The position numbers and the translations under genes were made by a program. A DNA stretch of 64,000 nucleotides, taken from contig NC_133024.1 of NCBI RefSeq assembly GCF_048771995.1, positions 3,043,001-3,107,000 of the forward strand. The letters run 5' to 3'. Positions 1-43,956 of the stretch are shown here, one piece after another. The notes beneath the pieces were generated by a model. The model saw nothing but the letters and a program-made list of their open reading frames with translations, did no database searches and had not been told where the DNA came from. How positions within the stretch are numbered: the first letter of the stretch is position 1; every line of letters begins with the position of its first letter. This DNA comes from Taeniopygia guttata. Lineage: Eukaryota; Chordata; Aves; Passeriformes; Estrildidae.

Positions 1-286
1 GAACACCATGCTCTGCTGTTTAGACTTCATCCACTGCACCTCTATCATCTTTCTTGTTCCTCCTTGAGACTGCCTCCTCTGCCAGTGAGTTTCATTGACA
101 GAGGGGCAAAGGGAAGCCTCTGCTCTGGTCATACCAATCTCCATGTGCACAACATTCACTGGCAGCATCAGTGTCTCAAAGCTCATCTCAGGATGAGACA
201 AGCATCTTTCCCCAGGTCACCTGCATCCCTCCAGCCACCTGCTGATGTGTCTCTTGCACTGGCTGCAGGACCCGAATGAAGCCTAC

Positions 287-31667
<31,381 letters not shown>

Positions 31668-34505
31668 CTTGGCAAGGGCTCAAGGTGGCACAGCTCACAG
31701 AGGAAAAAGAAAGGCACCCAGTCTGCTAAAGAAAGAGGGGGAGAAAAGCAAAACAATTTTATATTTTGTGAACAATGTCAGGAAATATAAAATGTGTAGC
31801 ATAACGTGGCAGGTGGCTGATCAGAGGGATGATTAATGCTCAACACAAGTGCCTATCACAGATTTGGGACTACACTCCACTTTTTGTTAAACCCTTCCTT
31901 GGCTCAGTTTATTAGAAGTCAGACACATCTTGAAGGCTTCTAAGCCTCAACATTGGTGTAATCCCCACAGGAGGCTAAGAGCAAGTGTATCTGCAGAATT
32001 GGTGCAAGGGCTTCATATGTTTTCAGATTGCTTTGAGTTTATCAGTCCAGCTTAATGCCTACACTTCTTTTCTCAAATTACAAGGGTACAGTGTTTAAGA
32101 GTCTTTTATTTGTGAAAGAGAGGGCAGTGGGCATGGGTCAGTGAGACTAATTTGCTGTGTTTGTACCGCCAAGTAATTAATTTGTTTTGTACTCTCTAAA
32201 ATCATCAAACAGATATGTTGTTTCTTTGAGTTTTTTTGTTTAGTTTCAGGATTTTTTTTACATAGACATAAGTACTTATACACACAAACTATGCAGCATG
32301 TTTTCTAGAGAATGTCTAAAAGAAGTTCCACAGCTGTTGCCCTGATTTTTAAAAGTGTTAAGTTTTCTTTTATAGTTCTTTTGAAAGTTTTAAAGTTCTC
32401 ATAAAACTTCTTTAGTCTCCTGATAATGTTTACATATTTCTACTGGAGTTCTCACACATTATTCATGTAAATAATGATTGTTTCACATTCTTCTTTGTGA
32501 AAGGGGAGAATTGATAGACTGTTAGTTTGACCAGTGTACTTGGAGAAGTAACGATTTCATCCTCCAATCCACTGTCACTTTTAGAATTCTATATATTATG
32601 AAGAAATAAAATTAGCTTTTTTTCTCTCTTGAACTCACCAAGCTTCTGTGTACTCATTTTATGACCAGTAACAACACATGGCTACAAGGTGTACATGTGC
32701 AATTTTAAAATTTCATGTTTGTTTGGTTTTTTTTAAGACACCATTTGACTACTATTTAAAACTGCATAAGTGACCCTCAGGTTAATCTCTTCCCTTATTT
32801 TATTTACTGTGCAATATCCAGGGCAGCTGGATAAATTAAGACAGACACTATAGTCTTTCAAAATGTAATTCAAATTATTTCTAACAAAATCCTGGTAGAG
32901 ATAAAAGTTCCTTGTCAACCAAGGCAGCTTCTTTTTCAACATGTTCCTCCTAGGGAACATAAAGCCCTAAGACAGCAGAGCTGCCAAAATGTTACATCCA
33001 GCCCTCTCCCACTGCTGCAGTAAAAGCTTGATACCTTCTGTCTTGTTGCTGTAGAGCAAAAATTTTCTTTCTCAGAACTAGCTTTAATTTTTTTCTAGAT
33101 TTTAAAGTAATTTTTTTTAAGCCTTAATGTTTTTAAAGATTAGGCACCTACATAAGCACAAGTATCACCGATTATTTTAACATCATCTCAACTGGCCAAA
33201 ATTCCCAGCTGGAGACACAACTCAGTGGCAGAACCTCTCTCTCTCTCTAAGTGTGTCTCTGCTCTAGTGGAGCAGTGAAATCACATCAGTTCAGACATTT
33301 TAACAGAACAGCATTAGAGCACATAAGTGTAATTTCACATTAAACGTGCAAATGCCAGAGGGGCCCCTACAGTGTTAATCTCTAGGACTCAGGACAGGTT
33401 CCCACGGGTCCTGAAATGCACTAAAGTGCTCTGAATCACTTTTGTGCAGCCTGGCTCCATTTGCAGACCTCCTAGGGACAGTTCCTCAGCTATCACCCCC
33501 TTATCTCTTCCTTTTCCCCCCTCAGGTTCAGGGTGGACCACTACAGCGAGTATATTATGGTGTAAAGCAGCATTCTGGCAGCTGGGACAGAATCCTTTTT
33601 CCTTCAGCAGCCTGGGTGTTTGGGGTTATGGCAGAGGCTGGAGCCCAGCCCGTGCACACCTTGGGGTGCAGAGAACTCAGTGAGGCAAATCCACCAGCAA
33701 AAATCAGCACCATTCCCACTTCTCCCACAAGAAGTGGGAAATTTTGTTTTGTTGTGGATGAAAGCTTATTTTTAAAATGCAGAATAGTTGGGAAAGACAA
33801 GGCTAAAGCTAAAGGTGTTCCTTTTCAACCTGTTTTAGCCAACAATAGAAAGAGCCAGCCCTTGTATATCAGCTGTGGGAGATCCTTGAAAATGCCTGTC
33901 CCTGTGGAATCCCATATTGTTACACAAAGTGAAGTGGCATGGCCAGCACCAGCAGCTGGATGGTGCATCCAGACTTGGAAAAGAAGGGACTTTGTCTTTA
34001 CTGGGGCTGTTGGAAGTGACTGCAGCATTAAGGGCAGGCAGGGATAATGCAGTAGTAACTGTGGGGGCACTGCCTGGCCTGGAAAGGGAACCCAGCAATG
34101 CTCCAAGGGTTGTAGCTCAGGCTGGATTAAAGAATGCCTCGGACCAACCAGCTGCTTAAAATTGTAACTTGCATAAACCATCGTCTCTCACAGATGATGG
34201 AGAAGACAAAAAGATGACTTGCAGGCACTGGCTAATCATTTCACTCAGATGCATAATTACAAGGGACCTGACACTTCCCTAAGTGGTTATTCCAGCTGGT
34301 TAAATGAATGCATTGATGTTAGAGAAGAAACACGTATTTGCTATTCTACCATTCGAGCAGCATCCTCCAGTGACTACCACAGGCTAGATGCTTACTGATA
34401 CTACTGCTAAAACTTTAAGCCACATGAAAACCTTAATCTTATCAACCCCAAGGCAGTGTTAGAGCACAGCACCCACACTTAAAAGTGAGAGAGGTTGGTA
34501 CTCAC

Positions 34506-34528
34506 CCTGGAGAGAGCACACAGAAAGT
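34506..34528 (-). other. MYH15: MYH15 non-coding exon 1 (5' UTR), approximate start
   Basis: The first exon is inferred from a TATA box at 34553-34558 and a consensus donor (CCAGG/GTGAGT) whose last exonic base is 34506. The start near 34,528 is placed about 30 nt downstream of the TATA box and is approximate. Sarcomeric myosin genes typically begin with one or two tiny non-coding exons, which fits. The next recognised exon starts at 31,725, so intron 1 would be about 2.8 kb. A further non-coding exon in between cannot be excluded. Confidence 0.6.
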
Positions 34529-34552
34529 GTCACCACTCTGCCTGGTCCAGGC

Positions 34553-34558
34553 TTTATA
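34553..34558 (-). promoter_or_regulatory. MYH15: MYH15 TATA box
   Basis: The minus strand reads CATATAAAGC here, a strong TATA element. It lies about 50 nt upstream of a consensus splice donor and is the only good TATA upstream of the first MYH15 coding exon. The placement matches the compact TATA-driven promoters of other sarcomeric myosin genes. Confidence 0.65.
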
Positions 34559-34582
34559 TGCCCCTGTCTCAAGGTCGCTGCT

Positions 34583-34709
34583 GATAACTCTTTAAAGGCA
34601 TCAGCAGTTTTCCCCCATGCCTATATTTGTCTGCTGGATCCCAGCTGAGGAGACAATGCCCAAGGAGGGGACACGTGTGGCTGTGCCCTGAGGAAGGGGG
34701 GCAGGAATG
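34583..34709 (-). promoter_or_regulatory. Candidate muscle promoter motifs upstream of MYH15
   Basis: In the 150 nt upstream of the TATA box there is a GATA core (34583-34586), a one-mismatch CArG box CCTATATTTG (34620-34629), which is also a near MEF2 site, an E-box CAGCTG (34642-34647) and an exact M-CAT element CATTCCT on the minus strand (34703-34709). GATA4, SRF/MEF2, bHLH and TEAD factors act through such sites in cardiac genes. Each motif is short and could occur by chance; their clustering next to the TATA box is the argument. Confidence 0.45.
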
Positions 34710-34878
34710 TCAGTGGGGAGTGGCACTCTCGGTCCCAGCCACCCCTCACCACACTTTCCACTTCCATTCTTGCTCCATGACTTCATGGAAGAAGCCTTTC
34801 CTGCTTCTGTGTTTTCACCAGGGCAAGAAGTGCTTTTCCAAGTGCTTCAGAACTTAATTGCTGTGGGCTCGTAGGCTC

Positions 34879-34897
34879 TGTGTGTGTGTGTGTGTGT
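34879..34897. repeat. (TG)n microsatellite
   Basis: About nine and a half TG dinucleotides lie some 320 nt upstream of the MYH15 TATA box. Confidence 0.9.
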
Positions 34898-34932
34898 AAA
34901 TTAAGATTATTCAGACATGACTCCTCTGGAAT

Positions 34933-35005
34933 ATGCAAATCAAAGCTTTTGCACCAGGAATAAGTGATTATTAAGGGAATTTGGTTACGTGAGCCAAATT
35001 CCCTT
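34933..35005. promoter_or_regulatory. Octamer motif and 12-bp hairpin upstream of MYH15
   Basis: An exact octamer ATGCAAAT (34933-34940) is followed by a perfect inverted repeat: AAGGGAATTTGG (34973-34984), a 9-nt loop, CCAAATTCCCTT (34994-35005). They are 375-450 nt upstream of the TATA box. The octamer is a POU-factor site. Any regulatory role is inference. Confidence 0.4.
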
Positions 35006-35009
35006 CAAG

Positions 35010-38000
35010 CAACAAGGCTAGGATGTGGGTGCTCACATCCCAGCCAAGGGCTTTAAATCCCTTTTTGGGCCCCAGGAGTTTAAAGGTAAGATTGTAGGCT
35101 CAGGTTTGGAATACACAGGTGTTCCCCAGTTTATGAACAAGGCAAGACAGGGAAGAAATCTAAGAATATATTGATTCTGCCTGGAAAGTGAATCACAGAT
35201 AAAGAACAAAGTAAGCATCAATTTTAGTGAGCCCTTTGCTTCAGGAAACTAATTTATGAGTCTCAGTTTAGGCAATGTCTGGCCTTTTTATTGTAAACTC
35301 ATTTTTCCTGTGAAACAAGCACCATGAGTAACTCAGGTCTTATTTCATTGCAACCCATAAATAACAAAACAACTGACACTGCCAGACTGATTTGCTGTTA
35401 CCTGCATAGGTAGAGATATATATTTCCTTTGGTTCTAGCATAAGCTGAATATAAAAGCAGAAAGGAAAATAAATACCGTGGATAATGCTTGTTGGCCACA
35501 AGGGAAGGCAATATATTTGTGCTCTACAAAACTCAATTCCAAGGAAGCAAGGAGGGAGCTTATCCACAACTTCATTGAATTCATAGATACCCACAGGAAC
35601 AAGTGGCTTGGTTTGTGACCAGGCAAGAAGGAAAATGTCTGCACAGGGAGTCTGCTATTTTTAAAGCTGTTATGCTGATGACTGGACAGGGACAGGTTGT
35701 ACAGACAAAGTTGGTTGGTAAGAAACAGGAATTTCTGGAAGTGATAGGCTCAAAGACAGGAGACTGATGTGGCAGCTCTGAGGATTCGAGCACTTTGGTA
35801 ACTTGGTATTTTTAGCATTTGGGGAATGCAACCAGGAGACAGAGAATCACTCCTGCTGTGCTAGAGACATGCTCACCTCAGACAGACTGGAGAAAAGAGT
35901 GCTCTGCTAGGGAGCAAAAACAGGGATAAGAGCTAGGGATGGAGATTCCCACCCTGGTCTGAATTCATCTGTGAAAGGACCTGCACAAGCAGCTTGTGTC
36001 ACGTTCTAGAGTTTGACTGCCTGTCTGCTCACACCAGAATTGCTGCCTAACCTGCTGCTTCAGGGGTGTTTGGTGCCCTGCAGCACAGATGTGTGGTGGG
36101 GTTGGATCTAAATCACCATCTTTTTGCTTTATATCTGGCAAAAAAGAAAAGAGAGGTGGTGATTTTGGTTGCTGAGGTGAACAGTGAGTGGTTGTGTAAA
36201 CTCAAGCAGGTGCTCCTGATCACATAATTGGAAACAAGGTAAATCACAAGCACCACCAAGCTTTATGGACATTGTTAATCTGCTGAGAAGACCAAGAATA
36301 TGATTATTTCAAGCCATGAGGGTATAAAATGCTGATAACTCTCTCCCTCTTGCTTCTCTCTCACATAGCCAGGAGCTTTACTTCTAAACACAATATTCTC
36401 ATTTACCACCTACATTGCTTAGGAGAAGCCATCTTCTTACAAATACATAGTTATCATTTACATCTTTTCTGTTCTGCAAATATTCAGCTTTCATCAGCCC
36501 TGCATGAACACTACAATCTTGCTCCCACGCCTCCCTTTTCTTTTTTGGGGTTGCAAACAACTGTTTCCATAGCTAATTCTAAAGTCATTCCAATGCTTGT
36601 GTCACTTAGAAAGGGACACAGATAACTGGTTCCAGCATAATTAATTTATTTTCTCTGCTAGCCCAAAGTGAATGGATGCTGCACATTAATCCTGCCTTCT
36701 GGAGTTTATTTGCTTTCTCTTAATATGAAACAGAACTTGCAGCACATTTTCCCTAGATGAAATTTGTAGCAGGGACAACCAAAGACATTTGTCTTTTGCA
36801 GGGGCTACTTTTAGAAAGGTTAATGCTGGTCACTGTTTCTAGGGAAACAAGGGTCTTTGATAAGGAGCTCTTGTGACTAAACTATTTTTAATAACATTAC
36901 ATATTGGAAAGGAATGCAATAACATTTATCAGCTCTAGACAGAAGATAGTGTCAATATTGTGGTCTAATATAGAAAAGTTGGCATATTGTATCTGTAAAA
37001 AGCTCAGTCATGACCCCTCTCTATTTTCTTAGGCAAAAAGATCAGCCAGCCAGCTGGGCTTTGACAAAAGCTGGCCTTTGGACTACTCTTAATAAAATAT
37101 TTACTGTAATAACCTGGCACTCATGAAAAGCAAGATCAATGGAGGAGAAAGACACCAGTTTAAGACACAGATCCTTGGAGAAAACATCTTTGGGGTCAGG
37201 ATCCTTGGGGTTGCTCTATAATAAAAGCAGAAAGGCTATCACTCCACAAGATGCATCTAAAAACACTGAAAACCGATGGTTTACCTCAGAGGCTTTTTTT
37301 GGTTACTGATTCCTGCTGCTGCTGCAGTCTCTATTTAAAAAACAAATGGGAAAGAACCAAAATTACTTATGATGATAAAGTTCATCCACCTGGGAACAGT
37401 TTCAGAAGAAGAAAGGTGCTAACATTGTATACCCAAGCAAATACCCACTCTGTACAAGTGATTTATTTTGTCTTCTGAAGATTTATGGTTTAATTCCTCA
37501 AGCCGTTGATGGCCCAAAGTGAAATTGGAGGGGGAGAGAAACTTAGATTTTAAAATAGCTGCGCTCTGCTACGTCTCTTAAGGATGAGAAAATTGAAATT
37601 GTGTTTATTACAGCTAGATTCCCATTATTAGACCAGAGATTTTCAGGTCTCTGCCAGCTTTTGTGCTCCCCCTGCTGCAGTGCCTGTGCTCGCCCACGGA
37701 CACACGTACCTGCAGCCTGAAGAGGAATCAGGAGCATCTCCTCACCTTCCTTTCAGCATCATCATTTTAAATACTTTCCCTCCATTAATTCTTTGCTGAC
37801 AGCTACTCTGTGGTGTGACAGCAGAAGGCAAATTTAAATCTATGGTAAGCATTTGCTTTCACACAAATACGCCTGCTGAAACAATTCCTAAGCCACCAAA
37901 AATATTTTAAGTGGCTTTTAAGCCACTGTAATCCGTGATCTATTGCTATCAACATGCAAACCCCTGACAGCTCTTCCCGTTTTGAGCAGCGTGGGGTCAG

Positions 38001-38678
38001 CAGGGACTGCAGAGCATTAACCCCCTAAACCACAAGGGTGTAGCTGATTTTCCCAGCTTGGCAGTGCCCATCCCTCAGCCTCTCATCCCATGCCAAGCAC
38101 AGAGCTCAGGGATGCAGCAGCACTAACCCGACCCGGGACAATAAACATTTCAGAGCTGTCACTGCTGCCTCTCCCTTGCTGACATTCAATCATTACGGTA
38201 TCTTAAGAACGTTTAGACAGGTCAGGTTTTTAATGGGAGAGCTTGGCTTCTGGGAGTGAGGCTGACAGCATTTTGAGAGCAGATTAACAGCGCCGATAAA
38301 TCAATCTGAGACCGACTCACAGCCATAAGGAAAATAAGAAGATGAAAAAGGAGCCTACTTAAATAAATGGGCCCAGTTCTTTGGCTCTGGAGATGTACCA
38401 GGGAAGGAAAAAGGCTTTTGTCATGTGCCTCTGTGTCACTCTTCTTTCTCCAAATTTGACCACATCCCCCACTCCACCAATGCCCTCTGTTGGAAGTTTT
38501 CTGTCTTCGATGATCTTGAGCATCTCACCCTGCCCATCAGGTCAGAGATTAATGGCATGTTTTGAGAATTGCTGTGCATCCTTTTCCCAACTATCACACA
38601 GCCTAATTGCCATTAGTGAGTTTTGGGTTTCCCTCCCCAACCCCACCCCACCTTAAACTACTCTGCATTATCCATAAC
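35010..38678. other. Intergenic DNA with no recognised gene
   Basis: This 3.7-kb stretch between the MYH15 upstream flank and the first intergenic LTR shows only short ORFs in unrelated frames. I saw no family resemblance and no splice-consistent exons. It is a plausible place for distal MYH15 regulatory elements, but nothing specific was identified. Confidence 0.6.
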
Positions 38679-39059
38679 TGTGGCAAGCACAATTCTCTCC
38701 CTCTCAGGATAGAGAGGTGCACACAGAGAAATGAAAGAGAAAACAATTTCTATTTCTGCTCCTTGTTTTTCCCATGTGGAATGTGTTTGGAGAATTGTTT
38801 ACCTGGAGTGAGTGCTTGGTTGGATTCTGGTGAGGATTGTTTGAGCCTGATGGCCAATCCAACCCACCTGGGACTGGACTCTCAGAGAGGGGCACGAGTT
38901 GTGTTAGAGTCAGAGAAAGTAGTATGTAGTTTGAGTATCCTCCTTTTATATAGTATATTAATGTATTTTAGCACAGTTATAATAAAGAAATAATTCAGCC
39001 TTCTGAATTGAGTCAGACATCCTCATTTCTTCCCATTGGGTTCGCCTACATTTACAATA
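38679..39059 (+). mobile_element. Solo LTR, copy B1, with 6-bp target duplication
   Basis: This 381-bp element starts TGTGGCAAGCAC and ends ACAATA. It is flanked by CATAAC at 38673-38678 and 39060-39065. It contains a TATA-like stretch near 38945 and AATAAA at 38981-38986, fixing plus orientation. A second copy lies at 47943-48332. The 3' terminus TA rather than CA is unusual. Confidence 0.8.
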
Positions 39060-39065
39060 CATAAC

Positions 39066-42000
39066 CACCGGAGGAAGGCAGGGGGTTAAAAGCACTTAAT
39101 AATTCATGTAGACAGTTCAGGTTAATCTTTTGAGTATTCATTAACGAAGCATTTGTTTGCATAGCACGTCACTGGAATTACCGTAGTTCCACCACCAATT
39201 CCATTAAACATTTCTGAAGTTAATAGCAGAAGTATTTTAGTCTTGATCAATGCAAGGTAAAAAAGAAATCTTCCAAGCGTCTCCCTGGGGTTTGTATTAC
39301 GCAATCTGACTTCAAAGACAGGGCACTTCATTAGCCTACTTCAGCCTCTGACTGTGATGCACTCTGTCTGCTCAAGCAGCCTGAAAACCACATTTCCATT
39401 TCAATAGGCACCGCTGTCCTAAAATACTCCTAGGTCTTCAGACACAACATATTCTAGCTCCTGGTGCCAAGCCCCTGCAAGACAACTTGCCTTTTTTGGC
39501 CTATTTTATACTTCATCTTCAAGGATTCAGAGCCTGCCCTTCAGTATGGGTAGGGGTGGGTACAGCCCTTGCTGATTTTCTGGCTTTGCTGCTGTGGAAG
39601 CTTATTTTTCAGAGGAGCTGAGGGAGAAAGAAGTAAAATATTTATGTCCTTTCAGACACAGGAGGTTTTGTGATTTTTCAATTTTTCGCTTCTGTAACTC
39701 TATGAGTCATAACTCGACTTTCAGTCAAGGATTGTTTGCTATCTTTTGTTTACCTTATGCCAACTGCAAACTACACTAAAACATGCAGAGACAGTTTAAT
39801 TGGTGAAACAATTGTCATGGGGATACTTTATTAACTTTGCAAGTGCTGACAGAATAAACCCAATGTGATTGGCATGATGTTAAATAGCAGAAAAACACTG
39901 CAGGAAGGAATGTGAATTTTTCAGCATTTACATTCTGTAAGAAACAACAAAACATCATTTCTTTCCAAATACAGATACACTGGGCTGGTCACCTCTGCTG
40001 AAAATTCAGTCAGCAAAGCTTCTTGAAATATTAAGGCCAGTTTTTAAAGAAAAATCTATTTCCAGGAGTATTACCTTCTGCCTGAAAAAGCACAAGTCTG
40101 TGCTTCTCACATGGCCTAATGATTTGACGTTTTTTGTCAGCTGAATTTAAACACCTCCAAAAATGGACATGACATCCTTCTCTCCAACAGCAATATTCTG
40201 GATTGACTGGCTAGGGTGTGCATATAAATGTATATATAGGAGAGACACACATATATTTATACATCTGTGTGTCTATCTAAACATATCTATACATATATAG
40301 ACTTATAAATTGAAAACAAGTTTATTTTTTAAACCTCTCCCCTCCCACCTGTGATGCTCCACACTTGGAGCTCAGTGCCAGATGAAACAGCCTTTTCCTT
40401 GGAGACCTGCAGAACTGACCCTATTCCAGTTGATTTTAAATATATTTATGTATATATATATATATATATGTATATTTTTGTAACTGAAATACACACTGTC
40501 TTTACAGGAAAAAAAAAATGAAGGAGATGGAACAACAACAAAAAAAAAAATAGATCATGTATTTGAGGCTTCTTGCACAAAGCCAAAATATATGTTGTTA
40601 TAGGCACTTCAGTCTCACCCAATGGTCTAGAAAAGAAAAACTGAAGAAAATATTAACACATCCAGCATTATGATGCAAAGCTAGATTGCTGTAAATAGCT
40701 GAACAGGAATGGAACACATGTCCTGCCCCACCGGGCCCCTCTGAAACTTCACTTTAAGTACCTCAGCAGCATGAAAACACTAAAGAACTCATTTGACAAG
40801 GTCATCAGCCCAGCTGAGTGGCTCATTTTCATCAAAACTCACTCAGCAGAAAACCTTGGATTTGGATCTGTGTCCCACAGTAACTTCTCACCAGCAGGTT
40901 CATCTACTCAAATCTCTTCACCAACCAAGCATTTGGGAAGAGGCTTGGTAACACAGAACTTTGAGAAAACTATAGGCTAATTTTGGGTATGAAAATGCTA
41001 TATTAAAAAAGATAAAAGAAAAGGAAGCTGTATTTTTTGAGTTGGATCATTCTACCTCTTGTCTGTCAAGCAACATGGTCTTGGTAGACTCTCTGGTACT
41101 TCTTGTACTGCAGTTGATAAATAGGGATTTTCCAGAGCAGAAAAATCTCCCCTGTTGTCACCACCCAAATGTGCACCAGAACTACAGAGAAGGAACTGCA
41201 AATCTAAAGTCCAGGTGATTTCCACTGGACTGCCTGCATAGCCTGGATGCCTACATTTATCCATTACTGACACACCTTCATGCTTCAAGATATGCCAGGC
41301 ATCCATGATCAGGAGGAAAATCAAATTAAATAAATCGTGTGATGCTGGAATTACTGTCACCTTTCTAGGAAAGGGAAACTGAGGCAAAGGTAGGGGTTAA
41401 ATCCATAAAAATAATGAGGAATTCAATTCCCACTGCCTTTTCTGTGTGGAGTTACAAGCAGATTACCTTCAAAGAAGGACTAGTCAGTGTGTTCATGGTC
41501 ATTCTCCAGAAATAATAAACCAAATGACATTTAAGTAGAAGGCACCATTCTGTCCCATACTCATGCAATGCAGACAGGACTTACTGATTTTTTCATAGCA
41601 TATGCATGAAGTTCGAAGTTCAAACCCAAATATTTCCCTAACCAGAAAGGACACAGTCTTTGAGACTGCAGATTTTAAGGAGAGTTTTAAAAAAGTATGA
41701 AGCTTGTGGGAGGAGGTTCCAAAAGGACAAATGAAGCAGAACCTTCTACACTCATCCCTGCTGCTGATACCATAGCCTGTTTGTTAGCAGTGACAATGTG
41801 TGACATGTCACACGGGGCTCTGCTGAGACCAGCTCCACACCCCTGACCCTGAATCACTGATAAAGTCAGGGCATGGAAAAAGGGCAGCCTGAGTGCCTTC
41901 AGACAGCCCAACTCTGGCACTCAGCACCGCCTGCCATAACCCTCTTATCTCCTGGAAGTGTCTCCCAGCACTGTTATCAGAACCAGAAGTGCAGGGGTAT

Positions 42001-43333
42001 TGGCAATAGAAAGGTATTTTGGCACTGTGCTGGATGGGGTTTCTCTCTGTGTCCCACTGCCCAGCTCCAACAAGGGAACTTTGGATTCCAAGGGAATCCA
42101 AACCACTCACTCAGCCACACCTGAGCAAATTCAGAGCATTTGCTTTTCCTTAGTGTCACCTCCCTTCTCTCCCTGCCCTCACCTAAGGACAAGAGGGGCA
42201 GGAGGTAACCTGTGATCTCCCTTCACACCTTTCCTGCACTTGGGGAAAATACGTGGCAGAAGGAGAACACCAACAGACCTCTTTGCTTGTGGCTCCACTT
42301 TTACAAACCAAAACAACCAGATATGGGCAAAAAAGAATAGCTAGCAGAGATTTATTTCAAAGATATCCCCTTCCTCCCCCCAGAAAAACTCTCAATGCAA
42401 CCACAGTGTGGACACCTTCACCTTGGTTGCTGCTGCAACCTGACAAAATATATTAAGCACTGACAAAATTGACAAGATTCTGCACTTGCCATGTTTATCA
42501 GTTTCTTGATATTCTTCTCAAATATAAAATAAAACCCAATATTCAGTACTTGCTAAGAGAATATCTTCCTAGCCATAAAGGATTAAAGTCCCTAAATAAA
42601 GGAAAAGCTAAAAATTCTGTGTGAACTGATGATAAGAACAGATCATTAATATTAAAAATGCAAATACAGAGAGGATATATACCATCCTCCCACACCAATG
42701 GTATTTCTGATCAGCCAATCGAAGTAAACCCAGCCCAGCATTTCTGTACTCAGCTTGAAGTAAAATATCAAGGACAGAATAACAGTTAAGAATATGACAA
42801 TGATGTTGCCTCCAAAAGCCTCCAACCAAGCATCACTAATCCAGGAAATTAAGAGATCAAAAGAAACCCAATTGAATTGAAATAAGAAACATGCAGTCTT
42901 CAAAAAGTCTTCATGTTGTGGCACAGTGAGGACAGATTGTGACTAAAGCATCTGTTTGTATTCCTGTGAGCCTTCTTAGAGCTGATTCCACCTTTCTGGA
43001 TTCATTGAATGAGTAATCACTAGCATTCATTCATTTTATCTGGCTTTTTTTTTTTTTCCCCTCCCCTTCAGGAAGTTCCTATTTCAAAAAGTCTGTGTGG
43101 AGACTGAACAAGAGGCTCCAGCTGGGGCTCCTGTAGGAGATTTCTGGAGGAGCAGTGCTATTTTAAGGGCAGAGCCACTGGAGAAGCACAAGACAACCAG
43201 CAGCCACCAAGCTCTGAGGAGGCTGACACCTGCTTTGCCTGACTGGAGCCTGTTCCACACGGGTTTGGCTTTTAATATGGGTTAGGGCCTTTTGCTCTCT
43301 AAAGGGAGAACACCTAGAAAGAAATGCTGGATG
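39066..43333. other. Intergenic DNA with AT-rich simple repeats, no recognised gene
   Basis: This stretch contains AT-rich sequence with a (TA)n run at 40451-40469, related TATA-rich sequence at about 40225-40310, and a 16-bp perfect palindrome at 41798-41813. A hydrophobic minus-strand ORF at 42652-42924 was considered and not accepted. No other gene signal was found. Confidence 0.6.
40451..40469. repeat. (TA)n microsatellite
   Basis: About nine and a half TA units in intergenic DNA, set in a wider AT-rich block. Confidence 0.85.
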
Positions 43334-43950
43334 TGTCAGAATCTGTGGGTATTGATGATTCTGAGATTGTAGAAAGTCTCTGTCTGTCAGCCCCACTGCC
43401 AAAGCAGAAGCCATAATTGGTCTGTGCTGGTTTCAAGGTTGTTTATTCTGTTTATCTCTAACATGTTCTGCTGCCCTGCCGCAGCTCTGTCCTGCAGGGC
43501 AGCGTGTGGGGCTCTGCCCTCAGTGGGATGGTACAAACATTAAATACCACAAACTACCTGTGCTGGATTTACAATAACGTGCCAATATCTGTCACCTACG
43601 TTGGACAGTGTGTCCCCAGCCTGAACCAACAGAAAAATGCCAACACCACAGTGAAACATGGAGGGCATGAAGAAGGAGAAAAAGGACAAGACACACCCAA
43701 TTCCTCCATCTTGTCCCCTTTGAACCCCTAATCTAGAGTCCTAAAATTTTACTTTTGCACCCGTGCCACACTTAAATATTACTTATATCAAACACTCAAA
43801 GTTTGTAATTCATCCTGTAAGATTGAAAACTCTTTTCCATGGACAGAGATCACAGACAGTGTCTCTGGGGGCTCTGTCCAGGGGGATCCTGACCCCTGAC
43901 AGGGTCCCAGACCCACCAGGGCAGCCAGAGGGAAGCTCTGGACTCACACA
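43334..43950 (-). mobile_element. Solo LTR, copy A2 (same family as 27509-28128)
   Basis: This 617-bp copy is nearly identical to copy A1, differing by scattered substitutions and small indels. It starts TGTCAGAATC and ends CTCACACA. Flanks are GGATG and GGAGG, an imperfect duplication. By the minus-strand AATAAA in the shared GTTTATTCTG stretch, it has the same orientation as A1 and MYH15. Confidence 0.82.
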
Positions 43951-43956
43951 GGAGGG

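Noticed and set aside
33442..34047. Longest plus-strand ORF not in a known exon, 201 codons, in MYH15 intron 1
   Set aside because: There is no recognisable domain, several competing ORFs exist on both strands over the same DNA, and no promoter or splice context. Probably repeat-derived or chance.
42652..42924. Hydrophobic minus-strand ORF of 90 codons with a possible membrane helix
   Set aside because: AT-rich DNA readily gives hydrophobic ORFs. I recognised no family, and no start, splice or polyadenylation context supports it.
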